This document shows positions 23,317 to 30,902 of a stretch of 64,000 bases of DNA, piece by piece. The position numbers were made by a program, and so were the translations under genes. How positions within the stretch are numbered: position 1 is the first letter of the stretch; each line of letters begins with the position of its first letter. This DNA is from Streptomyces spiralis (GTDB lineage: Bacteria; Actinomycetota; Actinomycetes; Streptomycetales; Streptomycetaceae). The notes beneath the pieces are model-generated. The model had not been told where the DNA came from, made no database searches, and worked only from the letters and a program-made list of their open reading frames with translations. The DNA lies in the NCBI RefSeq assembly GCF_014654675.1, contig NZ_BNBC01000017.1, forward strand, positions 113,116 through 177,115. Reading direction: 5' to 3'.

Positions 23317-23918
23317 AGGTCCGCGCGCAGTGTCTGGTTGACGACCAGGGCCGCCGTGAACAGGGCCTTGGCTTCGGCGTCCGGCCAGGCGTCCAACAGC
23401 TCCTGAGCGTCGGCGACGGACATGCCGTCGACCTCGGCGCCCGACTCGTCGCGCTCCACGTGGCAGGCGGAGATCACGGCGGCCGGGAACGTGTCGACGT
23501 TGTACTCCATGCCCTTGTCGGCCTGCGCCTCGGTCGGTGCGTGGTCGCGCAGCAGCTGCTCCCACACCGGCCGGGGCAGCGCCCGGAAGGTGAGGACCAA
23601 CGTCGCCTCTGCTTGGGCGTCCTGAGCGCGGGTCAGGGCCACATCGGCGGCCACGACTTGCGGGTTGGACGCCACCCACGCCTCCCGCTTGTCCTCGCTG
23701 ATGCCCTGCTCGACGCATTCGGCGACGGCGGCGGCGCGGGCCTTGGCCAGCTCCAGCGCCGCATCCGCGACGGCGACCTTCACGGCCTCGTCGTCGCAGA
23801 TGGACAGCGTCGACTCGGGCAGCTTCCGGGCGCGCAGCCGCGCCATCTTCGCCGACCAGTGGGCGTCCTTGGCGACGGCGGCGGCCGGCGGCTGGGCGCT
23901 CTTTCGTGTGCTGCTCAT
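23304..23918 (-). CDS. Tail assembly chaperone (G part), 204 aa
   Basis: An Ala-Lys-rich N-terminus leads to a helical domain (LTFRALPRPVWEQLLRDHAP, DVDGMSVADAQELLDAWPDAEA). Size, its place between major tail protein and tape measure, and the slippery heptamer at its last codons identify it as the lambda gpG analogue. ATG 23918 is preceded by GAGGGGG; an ATG at 23925 belongs to the other frame. Confidence 0.85.
   Translation of the reverse strand: MSSTRKSAQPPAAAVAKDAHWSAKMARLRARKLPESTLSICDDEAVKVAVADAALELAKARAAAVAECVEQGISEDKREAWVASNPQVVAADVALTRAQDAQAEATLVLTFRALPRPVWEQLLRDHAPTEAQADKGMEYNVDTFPAAVISACHVERDESGAEVDGMSVADAQELLDAWPDAEAKALFTAALVVNQTLRADLGKG
23310..23316 (-). promoter_or_regulatory. 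Programmed -1 frameshift site GGGAAAA
   Basis: On the minus strand the zero frame reads CTG GGA AAA GGC TGA. The heptamer G GGA AAA fits the X-XXY-YYZ rule, with the zero-frame stop three bases downstream. A -1 slip continues into the 22972 frame. Confidence 0.8.
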
Positions 23919-23935
23919 GCGGCATCCCCCTCAGG

Positions 23936-24424
23936 TCAGACGGCGGCCGGGATCGCGGCGTCCAGCGTGGGCTGGCCCGAGATCGCGAAGGTCACCGTGA
24001 ACTTGGCCGGGTCGTTACCGGCGGAGTAGGCGGGGGCACGGCCCGCGACACGGACGGGGAAGATGTCCATCGACTTGCTGGCCTCGACGTCGCCCTTACG
24101 CATGATCACGATGTAGCCGACGACGCCCTTCGACAGCAGCGTCTCGATGGTCTCCTGCGCCTGGTCCTCGTAGAAGGTGAGGCTGGAGGAGTCGGCCTTG
24201 TCCTCGCCCGGGATGTTCGTGGTGAGGGTCGAGCCCATGTCAGGGGTGTCGATGGGGCTGTTGGCCAGCGACCAGCCGGCGACGTCGGAGATGGAACCCG
24301 ACAGGTCGGTGGCGTTGGCCGCGGCCAGCTCGGTACGGGTCGGCACGTTGCCGGTGTCGGCGATCGCCTTCAGGAAGTAGAACTTGGTGATGCCGCGGCG
24401 CATGAACCGCTGCTGGGTAGTCAC
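23936..24424 (-). CDS. Major tail tube protein, 162 aa
   Basis: The protein (MTTQQRFMRRGITKFYFLKA start, GWSLANSPIDTPDMG, LTFYEDQAQETIETLLSKG, KFTVTFAISGQP end) has the strand-rich profile of the phage tail-tube fold and sits directly before the chaperone genes. GTG 24424 is used; GGAG lies further upstream than usual. The 143-base gap upstream contains an inverted repeat (GCGGAGGCCC at 24463-24472 and its complement near 24543-24552), perhaps tuning expression of this abundant protein. Confidence 0.8.
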   Translation of the reverse strand: MTTQQRFMRRGITKFYFLKAIADTGNVPTRTELAAANATDLSGSISDVAGWSLANSPIDTPDMGSTLTTNIPGEDKADSSSLTFYEDQAQETIETLLSKGVVGYIVIMRKGDVEASKSMDIFPVRVAGRAPAYSAGNDPAKFTVTFAISGQPTLDAAIPAAV

Positions 24425-24567
24425 GGGAGTCTGCCTCTCCGGGGAGCCCGGCCCCCGGCGAGTGGCGGAGGCCCGTCCCCAACAGGTCGCATAAGCGAGC
24501 CAGGGGTCAGCCCGTGCCGGTGTGGCCGGACGTCCGCGTGATGGGCCTCCGCGGTGAGGAGCGTTCG

Positions 24568-25011
24568 TCAGCCGGCCGGTGAAGAGACCCGCAGGGCGAA
24601 ACGCTGCACGTAAGTGTAGGTCCCGGACGTGACAGTCGTGCCGTCCTCCTGGTCCAGGGTGCGGTCCATGACCCGCCCACCGGCCACGTTGATCGGGTTG
24701 GCGAACTGTCCGCTGCCGGGCACGCGGGCCAGGAACGCGGACCGCACCTTGTCGGCGTGCAGCGACACCTGCTCGGCTGTCGTACCCACCGAGGAGATCT
24801 GCACGTACACCTGCGCGTCCGCATCCGGGTCACCGAACGGCGGCCCGTACCCGGCAACCTGCCCCAGCTCGTACAGCACGCTGTACGGGATGGCGTTGCC
24901 GGTCGGCTTGTCGTCGGTTGTGGGCGCGGTCCCGTACCCGCAGGAGCGGCCCGTCGCCGCCGTCAGCATCGCCTGCACGGCCAGGGCTACCTGGCGGCCC
25001 GACACGCTCAT
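24568..25011 (-). CDS. Tail terminator / completion-like protein, 147 aa
   Basis: Features such as YVQISSVGTTAEQVSLHADKV and TYTYVQRFALRVS match the minor tail or tail-completion proteins (lambda gpU-like group) that cap the tail and join it to the head. Its place between the HK97-gp10-like gene and the major tail gene supports this. Confidence 0.65.
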   Translation of the reverse strand: MSVSGRQVALAVQAMLTAATGRSCGYGTAPTTDDKPTGNAIPYSVLYELGQVAGYGPPFGDPDADAQVYVQISSVGTTAEQVSLHADKVRSAFLARVPGSGQFANPINVAGGRVMDRTLDQEDGTTVTSGTYTYVQRFALRVSSPAG

Positions 25012-25263
25012 CTACTCGCCTTCCTCCTCGCCCGCCAGTCTCGTGGCGGTGATGACGGCCTCGATGTCCGTGACCGCGTACCGGTGCAGGCCCAGCTCAT
25101 CCCACACGGGCATGGTGGCGGGGGTGGAGCCCCGCAGCAGGCCCAGCTCGCCGGTACCCTCCGCAACGACCTCCACCGCGAACACCAGCCGCGACACCAG
25201 ACCGAAGCCGTGCGCGCTCATCACGCTGGCGACGGCCTGGTGCAGGTCCTCCGCCAGGCTCAC
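25012..25263 (-). CDS. Hypothetical head-tail joining protein, 83 aa
   Basis: A short protein starting MSLAEDLHQAVASVMSAHGF with a beta-rich centre (RLVFAVEVVAEGTGELGLLRG). No family is recognised, but its place among connector genes suggests a neck role. GTG 25263 overlaps the upstream stop (GTGA), and longer readings of the frame lie over that gene. Confidence 0.65.
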   Translation of the reverse strand: MSLAEDLHQAVASVMSAHGFGLVSRLVFAVEVVAEGTGELGLLRGSTPATMPVWDELGLHRYAVTDIEAVITATRLAGEEEGE

Positions 25264-25700
25264 GACAGGCCACCGTCCACGATCCGCCCCAACGCCTCCA
25301 CGAACTGCGGCTCGATGGCGTGCACAGCAGGCCCCAGGTGCGGGTAGGGCGGCTGGTCGAAGATGCGGCCGAGACTGTCGGGGCCGATGTAGCCGTACTC
25401 CAGGCGGCGCCCCTGCGGCTTGTTCGTGCCGACCGTCCCCGACACCGCCCCGCCCGCCGTGTGCACCTCGTGCGTCCACGAACGCCGGTAATCACCCGTG
25501 ATCACGTTCGGGCCCGGCCTGCCGCTCGCGTTCGCCTTCACCTGGGTCTCCAGCAGCATCGCGTAGTGCCGCACCAGCGCCACCGCCTGCGGCAGCACCC
25601 GCGCGGCCCGCTCGTCAAGCAGGGCCGCCAGCTCGGCCGCGTTCGTGTACGCGCCCCCACCGGGATGGGCGTTGGGGTGCGCGTTACTGGGGGACGCCAT
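25260..25700 (-). CDS. HK97 gp10-like neck protein, 146 aa
   Basis: The pattern of a long helix with Leu and Glu, then KANASGRPGPNVITGDYRRSW and a C-terminal PPYPHLGPAVHAIEPQF, is typical of HK97-gp10-like neck/tail-completion proteins that bridge connector and tail terminator. It overlaps the start of the next gene and the stop of the previous one, so it is in a tightly coupled run. Confidence 0.8.
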   Translation of the reverse strand: MASPSNAHPNAHPGGGAYTNAAELAALLDERAARVLPQAVALVRHYAMLLETQVKANASGRPGPNVITGDYRRSWTHEVHTAGGAVSGTVGTNKPQGRRLEYGYIGPDSLGRIFDQPPYPHLGPAVHAIEPQFVEALGRIVDGGLS

Positions 25701-26079
25701 CGGCTACCTCCCTCTTCCACTCACCCCGCGCCCACTCCTGCAGGAGCCGCAGCATCGCCCGCGTCAGCTCGTTGGGCCCACCGTCCATCAGGTCGTGCCG
25801 GGCCAGCACCTGCCGCTCCAGCTCGCCGGCGTCGATCGCGGCGAGGAACGCCGCGGCGGCGGGGCCAGGGTCGGGCGGGTCACCGATGACGACGCGGGCC
25901 AGGCCCTCGAAGTCGTCCTTGACCAGCTGGGACATCTGCAGGACCAGCACCGGCGGCGCCCCGGCCGCCTGGCTCAGCTGGTAGCCGCGCACCTGCTTGC
26001 TGATGTCGCGCCCGTCAAGGGCCAGCGTGGCGGTGGCGTGGGAGGCGCTGATCCGCACCTGGTGCAGCTCGTCATCCAT
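25684..26079 (-). CDS. Hypothetical phage protein, 131 aa
   Basis: It starts MDDELHQVRISASHATATL and contains ALDGRDISKQVRGYQLSQA, a beta-rich segment, then a helical C-terminus (LDMDGGPNELTRAM-like stretch, LLQEWARGEWKREV). No family is recognised. ATG 26079 is preferred over the start at 26103, though its ribosome site is weak. Its place between head-closure and neck genes suggests a virion-assembly role. Confidence 0.6.
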   Translation of the reverse strand: MDDELHQVRISASHATATLALDGRDISKQVRGYQLSQAAGAPPVLVLQMSQLVKDDFEGLARVVIGDPPDPGPAAAAFLAAIDAGELERQVLARHDLMDGGPNELTRAMLRLLQEWARGEWKREVADGVPQ

Positions 26080-26119
26080 GCAGATCAGCCTACGGACCTG
26101 CACGGACAGCCAGTTGGGG

Positions 26120-26587
26120 CTAGAACGGCGGGGTGTGCGCTTCCCGTGCGGGCTGGATGGCCTGCGCGGCCGAGGACTGCTGGGTGACCTCGTCCATCCA
26201 CGTGGTCCGCACGACGGCCAAGGTCTGCGCCTGGGAGAGGTCCAGGACCCGCCACACCCGGTTCAGCAGGCCCTGATCGACGGTGGCGGCCGTGACCCGC
26301 ACGCACACGTCGCGGGACGCCACCGGGGCGTCCAGCCACGTCAGCAGCTGATACCGGTTGCGGGTGTCGTCCTGGTACGACTGACCGGCCAGCGACATCA
26401 CCATGCCGGGGCCGCCGGCGGAGAACACCGCGCCCAGGCCCTCCCAGAGGATGACGTCCGGGCCAGGATCGTACTCGCCGGTGTCCTCGTTGAGGACCTG
26501 CGGGCCAGGCCGGAACATCTGGACGGTGTCCACGAGGATCCGCTTGAGAACGGGTTCCAGGGCGGCCAGCGAGATGGGACTGCTCAT
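26120..26587 (-). CDS. Head closure protein (DUF6093-like), 155 aa
   Basis: The sequence DTVQMFRPGPQVLNEDTGEYDPGP with a following beta-rich part (RYQLLTWLDAPVASRDVCVRV, VWRVLDLSQAQTLAVVRTTWM) matches the DUF6093 head-closure group of actinophages. It is the first gene on the tail side of the cargo island. ATG 26587 was chosen over 26617 because it fits the family start. Confidence 0.7.
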   Translation of the reverse strand: MSSPISLAALEPVLKRILVDTVQMFRPGPQVLNEDTGEYDPGPDVILWEGLGAVFSAGGPGMVMSLAGQSYQDDTRNRYQLLTWLDAPVASRDVCVRVTAATVDQGLLNRVWRVLDLSQAQTLAVVRTTWMDEVTQQSSAAQAIQPAREAHTPPF

Positions 26588-26644
26588 GCGTTCGAGCGTA
26601 GGCCCGCGCGCGGACAACTCACCTGGCCACCAAGCGCGGCAGGA

Positions 26645-27490
26645 TCATGACAGCGGCGGCAAAACCTCGTACGTGAACGCCACGATAGAGTCATACCCGG
26701 CAGCGCCGTAGCGGTGGTAGTTCCCGTCGCTGGTGAGGGTCACAGCGAGCACGGCTATTCCGCTGATGTGCTTATCGGTGACTTCCCAGGTCCACTCCAC
26801 GGCCTCGCCGAAGGTTGCGCCGTAAGGATCGTCGGAGGTATGGCGGACGCCGTCCGGCGTCTGAAAGGCCCAGAACAGGCCACGGTTCTGCGGGTCGACT
26901 GCTCGGCAGGTGAACGTCACGACGTCCCCGGGCCTCAGCGTCGTCCCCGTAGCCACGCTGAACAACTGAGGCTGGTTTTGGACGGCGGTTTCGGTGCTAT
27001 TGCCGAAGCTGTCCCGCACCAGCTCGATCCGCGGGAAGTACTGGCCGGCAGCATCCTTGCCACTGATATGTATGGTCACTCGGTTCCTGATCTCCCCTGC
27101 GATCGCGCTCAGCAACTCCTCCTCAAAGGGGAGCAGTTCGCGGCTGTGGGCCACAGTGTTCCGCAGGGCCTCGAAGCGGTCCAGAAGAACCGTGATCTCC
27201 TTCTTGGCACCCAGCGCCCCGTTCAGCGCCTCCCAGTGCTTGTTGATCAGCCGAGTGAGCTGGGTGAACTCGGCGTACTCGATCAGGTTGCCGGAGACCG
27301 CGACCACACCACGCTTGGTGCGGCGCTTCTGCTCGGTCTCCTGCTTGTTGCGGAGGATGGCCACGTCTGTCTCCTCGAAGACGTGCCTGATCCAGTCCGC
27401 GCCGAACTTCTCTCGCAGAACGATGGTGAGCAGGTCCCGCAGTGATCGCTCACAGCTGGCCAGCGCCACAGACGGCGTCATGAGGGGCAT
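26645..27490 (-). CDS. Swt1-type HEPN-domain protein, 281 aa (cargo)
   Basis: Residues about 10-150 are a helical HEPN-like domain. ALRNTVAHSRELL contains the RNxxxH signature (RNTVAH) of HEPN ribonucleases, preceded by a helix ending LINKHWEALNGALGAKKE, as in the Swt1-HEPN group. The C-terminal 110 residues are an immunoglobulin-like beta domain (PGDVVTFTCRAVDPQN, EWTWEVTDKHISGIAVLAV) which may sense or bind a partner. It lies between head-closure and toxin-antitoxin genes, not a structural position. A phage-borne defence or toxin role is inferred. ATG 27490 has AGGAAG upstream. Confidence 0.65.
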   Translation of the reverse strand: MPLMTPSVALASCERSLRDLLTIVLREKFGADWIRHVFEETDVAILRNKQETEQKRRTKRGVVAVSGNLIEYAEFTQLTRLINKHWEALNGALGAKKEITVLLDRFEALRNTVAHSRELLPFEEELLSAIAGEIRNRVTIHISGKDAAGQYFPRIELVRDSFGNSTETAVQNQPQLFSVATGTTLRPGDVVTFTCRAVDPQNRGLFWAFQTPDGVRHTSDDPYGATFGEAVEWTWEVTDKHISGIAVLAVTLTSDGNYHRYGAAGYDSIVAFTYEVLPPLS

Positions 27491-27517
27491 TCGGCTTCCT
27501 TTCCAGGGGACGCAAGC

Positions 27518-27553
27518 GCCCCGCCTCCCGGATGGAGGGCCGGGAGGCGGGGC
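27518..27553 (-). terminator. Strong hairpin after the toxin gene
   Basis: Arms 27518-27531 (GCCCCGCCTCCCGG) and 27540-27553 are perfect 14-base complements with an eight-base loop, 15 bases past the toxin stop. Confidence 0.7.
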
Positions 27554-27567
27554 AGCAGTTGGGGCGG

Positions 27568-27846
27568 TCAGGCCTCGAGGTAGGCCACGATGACGACCGA
27601 TCCGAGGACGGTGACGTGGTAGATGACGCGGGCGGAGCCTTCGATGTACTCCCTCAGCGGCACGTGACCCGCACGTGTCGGCTTCTCCTGCCCGATCCAC
27701 GGGTCCAGGGAGATGGCCACCAGAGCACGATCGAGACGCACCAACTCAGCCGCGCTCAGCTTGCGCAGCACGGGCTCGCATTCGGGGGTGAAGGCAACCT
27801 GCGCCCGCTGCGGCGAGTGCTTAGGCGACACGGGCATCCCCGCCAT
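27568..27846 (-). CDS. RelE/ParE-type toxin, 92 aa
   Basis: The fold pattern of RelE/ParE toxins is readable: AQVAFTPECEPVLRKL, a helix LVRLDRALVAISLDPW, a basic loop KPTRAGHVPLREYIEGS, and two strands ARVIYHVTVLGSVVIVAYLEA. Such toxins cut mRNA at the ribosome or poison gyrase. The start overlaps the end of the antitoxin gene; GTG 27849 and ATG 27837 are alternatives. The pair could stabilise the prophage or act as an anti-phage module. Confidence 0.8.
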   Translation of the reverse strand: MAGMPVSPKHSPQRAQVAFTPECEPVLRKLSAAELVRLDRALVAISLDPWIGQEKPTRAGHVPLREYIEGSARVIYHVTVLGSVVIVAYLEA

Positions 27847-28036
27847 CACCGGTGACGTCGATGCCGTGCGCGGCGTACAGCTCCACGCGCAGCGTCTCCC
27901 AGTCCCGGCTCAGGTCCACGCCGTTCTCCGCCATGCCGCGAAGGGAGTCGGCCAGCAGCTGCTTGCCGGCCTCCTCGGCCTCGGCGGCCTGCTCCAGGAC
28001 CGCGGGCTTCTCGTTCTCGTCGAACACGAGTCGCAT
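27821..28036 (-). CDS. Antitoxin partner of the RelE/ParE-type toxin, 71 aa
   Basis: A small acidic protein (MRLVFDENEKPAVLEQAAEA start) with a helical middle (EAGKQLLADSLRGMAENGVDL) placed immediately upstream of the toxin and overlapping it by 26 bases, the usual antitoxin-first order. It has no strong homology I can name, and a DNA-binding N-terminus is not obvious. Antitoxin role is inferred from size, charge and context. Confidence 0.65.
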   Translation of the reverse strand: MRLVFDENEKPAVLEQAAEAEEAGKQLLADSLRGMAENGVDLSRDWETLRVELYAAHGIDVTGDGGDARVA

Positions 28037-28167
28037 GGCTTTCCCTTCCCGCACCTTGTCCTCCCCTGTACGGTACGCCCCGCCGATGGAAGGCGTGTGT
28101 ATCTTCCTCGGTCCGGGCCGCAGCCCGGCCACCATGCCCCGGTGGCCGGTCTGCGGCTGCGTGTCCC

Positions 28168-28713
28168 TCACGCACGTTCCTTCAGGGCCTGCTGCACGTT
28201 CTCCCGCAGGCCGTCCGGGAGCCGGTCCGCCTCGAACCAGGCGGCGTCGCTGACCTCCTCGGCCTGCAGCCGCGCCACGTCGACGGACGTCGTGAACAGG
28301 AAGCGGAAGTCGATGTGCTGGTGTGCCGGCTCGCCCTTGGCGGGGCTCTCCGGGATGGGGTGCACGTCGATGTGCACGGGGGTGTCCAGCAGCGGGACGA
28401 CGTGCTGCTGCTGGATGCCGGTCTCCTCCGCGAGCTCGCGCAGCGCGGACTGGATCAGCTCCTCGTCCTGGTCCTCCAGATGCCCGCCCGGGGTGAGCCA
28501 GCGGCCGAGGCCGACGTGCTCGATGAACAGGATCCGGCCCTCGGTGTCGGCGAGGATCGCGCCGGCGGTGACGTGGCCCCGGAACTCCTTGCGGGACGCG
28601 AGCTGCGCCTCCTGGTCCAGGAGCTCGAACAGCGGGGCCAGCTCGTCGGCGGCCTGCGGGTGCTCCCGCAGGTACGCCTCGGCGGTGGCCCGGACGTGCG
28701 CGTTGGTGATCAT
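28168..28713 (-). CDS. Nudix hydrolase, 181 aa (cargo)
   Basis: The Nudix box reads GGHLEDQDEELIQSALRELA with following EETGI, with one extra residue between the GG and the first Glu compared with the standard spacing. FLFTTSVDVARL and an EEVSDAAWFEADRL segment are typical of the family fold. It would hydrolyse a nucleoside diphosphate linked to another group. ATG 28713 is 14 bases downstream of the stop of the SAH-hydrolase-like gene, so the two form an operon from promoter 3. Substrate unknown; NAD-derived or signalling nucleotides are possible. Confidence 0.85.
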   Translation of the reverse strand: MITNAHVRATAEAYLREHPQAADELAPLFELLDQEAQLASRKEFRGHVTAGAILADTEGRILFIEHVGLGRWLTPGGHLEDQDEELIQSALRELAEETGIQQQHVVPLLDTPVHIDVHPIPESPAKGEPAHQHIDFRFLFTTSVDVARLQAEEVSDAAWFEADRLPDGLRENVQQALKERA

Positions 28714-28726
28714 GTTTCCGTCACTC

Positions 28727-29848
28727 TCACTTGTTGTAGTAGCGGAGCCAGGTGGCGGCGATGGTAGCCCTGTCGGCAGGGCTGACCTCGTGCATGACCG
28801 CATCCAGGCCGCCGCGGCTCAACATCTGTGCGGCGGCGATGATTTCGGACTGCACGAGGAAGATGAACGGGCCGACGGACGCGCCGTGCAGGAAGTTGAC
28901 GGCATTGCCCTGGTTGAGCAGGTACCAGTAGTGGCCCGTGGTCTCGTAGCGGGTGACGTGCTCCCCGGAGGGCTCGCAGTGGTACACGTCGGGCAGGTGT
29001 TCCAGGTCCAGCTCGTCCTCCGAGCTGGTGACGGTGGCGATGTAGGCGCCGTTGCGCAGCAGACCGAAGTCCTCGCCGCGCAGCGACAGGGTGCCGGTCG
29101 CGCACAGCACCAGCCCGGCCTGGCCCAGCGCCGCCTCGCGGTCGGTGGCGACAGCGAAGCCCTGAGACAGTGCCTGGGTTCGGCGTACCGGGTCGATGTC
29201 GTACACGGTCACGTGCACACCCTTGGCGTGCAGCAGGCGGGCGATGCTGGAGCCGAGCTTGCCGAAGCCGAGGACCAGGGCGCGGCGGCCGTGGAGGATG
29301 TCTCCACGGGACCGCAGCAGGGCCTCGGTGGAGAAGACCACCGACTGCCCGACGAGGAAGTCCTCGGGGTCCTTGAGCGGTGACCTGGCCACGGAGACGA
29401 CCGGGCAGGGCAGCTTGGGCAGGTCGGCGTAGCGCCGGTGCCCGTTCTCGGTGTCCTCGACGATGCCGAGGATGCGTCCGGAGAACCGCTCGCAGATCTC
29501 GGTGAGCGCGGGCGCGAAGTAGCCGCCGACGTCGAGGAGGATGACGTCCTCGCCGCCTGCGCGGCTCTCCAGGTAGGCGAGGGCGTTGTCGCCGGTGGCG
29601 AACAGGTCGCGGCTGAGGTCGTCGCAGTCGAAGGCGGCGACGACCTCACGGTAGGCGTCCCGCGTGATCGACTTCGGCTTGGGGAGTACCGCCCTGAGCC
29701 GGGTGGCCTGCGCGACAGCGCGGACGAAGGACGGCCGCTCGGGCAGCAGGTGGGTGATGAGGAACGACGCGGGCGCCGGGTCGCACGCGAATTCGCGGGC
29801 GGTCTGGCCGAAGAACGAGTCGAGTCTGGCGCGCTCGAAGGCTTCCAA
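28727..29848 (-). CDS. S-adenosylhomocysteinase-like NAD-binding protein, 373 aa (cargo)
   Basis: The Rossmann motif RALVLGFGKLGSSIARLL (about 189-206) with YDIDP after it, the upstream VEDTENGHRRY and the C-terminal TTGHYWYLLNQGNAVNFLHG resemble S-adenosylhomocysteine hydrolase. At 373 aa it is shorter than the usual 430-490, and the N-terminal substrate domain is divergent, so the real substrate is uncertain. The TTG at 29848 has TGGAGG five bases upstream. It is transcribed from a copy of the phage promoter at 29898-29926 and followed by a Nudix gene. Confidence 0.75.
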   Translation of the reverse strand: MEAFERARLDSFFGQTAREFACDPAPASFLITHLLPERPSFVRAVAQATRLRAVLPKPKSITRDAYREVVAAFDCDDLSRDLFATGDNALAYLESRAGGEDVILLDVGGYFAPALTEICERFSGRILGIVEDTENGHRRYADLPKLPCPVVSVARSPLKDPEDFLVGQSVVFSTEALLRSRGDILHGRRALVLGFGKLGSSIARLLHAKGVHVTVYDIDPVRRTQALSQGFAVATDREAALGQAGLVLCATGTLSLRGEDFGLLRNGAYIATVTSSEDELDLEHLPDVYHCEPSGEHVTRYETTGHYWYLLNQGNAVNFLHGASVGPFIFLVQSEIIAAAQMLSRGGLDAVMHEVSPADRATIAATWLRYYNK

Positions 29849-29897
29849 GATGACCTCCAGTGCGATGGAGGGGGGCCATTCCCCCCTCGCTGCTCTT

Positions 29898-29926
29898 ATT
29901 CTAGACTCACCCGGGTCGGGGGTCAA
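29898..29926 (-). promoter_or_regulatory. Sigma-70-type phage promoter 3
   Basis: Minus-strand TTGACC (29921-29926), 17 bp, TAGAAT (29898-29903), with the same TAGAATAAGAG core as promoters 1 and 2. It gives the Nudix/SAHH-like cargo its own early-type promoter, 50 bases before the start. Confidence 0.75.
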
Positions 29927-29964
29927 GATTTTTTGCAGCAAAGCCGCAGGTCAGAGCGTTGGAA

Positions 29965-30006
29965 CCGGCCCGGTGGAGCAATCGGGGGCGTACCCCACCG
30001 GGCCGG
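29965..30006 (-). terminator. Hairpin closing the 31522-30011 operon
   Basis: Arms 29965-29976 (CCGGCCCGGTGG) and 29995-30006 are perfect 12-base complements with an 18-base loop, directly past the stop at 30011 and before promoter 3. Confidence 0.6.
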
Positions 30007-30010
30007 GGCA

Positions 30011-30730
30011 TCAGGCCGGAACCCCAGCACGCAGCTCGGGCAGGTCCACGACCCGCGCGTCCAGCAGCGACGCGGCGAGCTGGCCGCCGAGCATCCACCG
30101 CACAGCGGGGTCGCTCATCCGGACGACGTCCCGTTTCCCAGGGATCGGCATCGACCTCTCAGGGAAGTACAGCTGCCCCCACACGGCATCGACGATGGGA
30201 CGGCCGACGCGCACGGCCACGACCTTCCCCTGCAGGTGCGGGCACATCCGGGCGGCCAGGCCCGCGCACGGACGGCACACCGGCGGGTGCGTCGTCACCT
30301 GGTCCTCAGGCCACCAGTCCTCGTCGCGGTCGTCCTCCAACAGCCACAGCACGCCCTGCTCGTCACGGTCTGCAGGCTGCCCGCACACCTGGCACAGCAG
30401 CCTGCGCATGCACCGCCGCTGCCGCGGACCGTGCACAGTGCCGTACTCGGGGCGGCCCATACCGAGGCGCAGCCCGAACGGCTTCCACAACACGCCGTCG
30501 GTGTCGCGGGCATGCCCGACCAGGCCAAGACCGTCCGGCGCGGCGTACACCTGCGGCAGCGGCACGGTCTCACTGCTCCAGGCGGCGATGTACGGGACGG
30601 GGTGGCCCTTGAATCTCAGCAGGTGCGGTCCGGTCATGTCTCTCTCGCGGTCGAGGGCGGGCAGTTGGAAGGCGCCGACCGTGCGCGGCAGGGGGTGTCC
30701 ACGCACGGCCGGCGCCGGTCTACGTGGCAT
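30011..30730 (-). CDS. Hypothetical protein with two Cys pairs, 239 aa
   Basis: No function is recognised. The middle contains CQVCGQPADRDEQGVLWLL and CRPCAGLAARMCPHLQG, a likely four-Cys treble-clef or zinc-ribbon site. The start overlaps the stop of the upstream small membrane gene; ATG 30637 (MTGPHLLRF) would give a 208-aa alternative. Similar proteins occur near regulator genes in Streptomyces, so this may be host-type cargo and not virion material. Confidence 0.7.
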   Translation of the reverse strand: MPRRPAPAVRGHPLPRTVGAFQLPALDRERDMTGPHLLRFKGHPVPYIAAWSSETVPLPQVYAAPDGLGLVGHARDTDGVLWKPFGLRLGMGRPEYGTVHGPRQRRCMRRLLCQVCGQPADRDEQGVLWLLEDDRDEDWWPEDQVTTHPPVCRPCAGLAARMCPHLQGKVVAVRVGRPIVDAVWGQLYFPERSMPIPGKRDVVRMSDPAVRWMLGGQLAASLLDARVVDLPELRAGVPA

Positions 30731-30902
30731 CCGGTGAAAGCGGCGGGTCCGGCTGGGTAAGCGGCATATCCGGCACAGCGGCCGTCGCGGCGTGCCCCCC
30801 GGCGTGCTCGAAGACCGTGACGCCGAGGAGAGTCATGACGGCGATGTGCCCGACCGCCCATAAGGCGCCCAGGGCGGTGCCTAACGGATCGCGGCCACTC
30901 AC
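30720..30902 (-). CDS. Small membrane protein, 60 aa
   Basis: MSGRDPLGTALGALWAVGHI opens a single hydrophobic helix (about 7-31), followed by an Ala-Pro-rich tail. Its GTG start overlaps the stop of the upstream gene and its stop overlaps the next start, so it belongs to a three-gene coupled operon. Function unknown. Confidence 0.6.
   Translation of the reverse strand: MSGRDPLGTALGALWAVGHIAVMTLLGVTVFEHAGGHAATAAVPDMPLTQPDPPLSPDAT

Noticed and set aside
18694..23406. A 1570-codon open frame on the plus strand opposite the tape measure
   Set aside because: Antisense shadow of a high-GC gene; composition is low-complexity Gly-Arg-Val-Leu and the minus frame carries clear tape-measure motifs.
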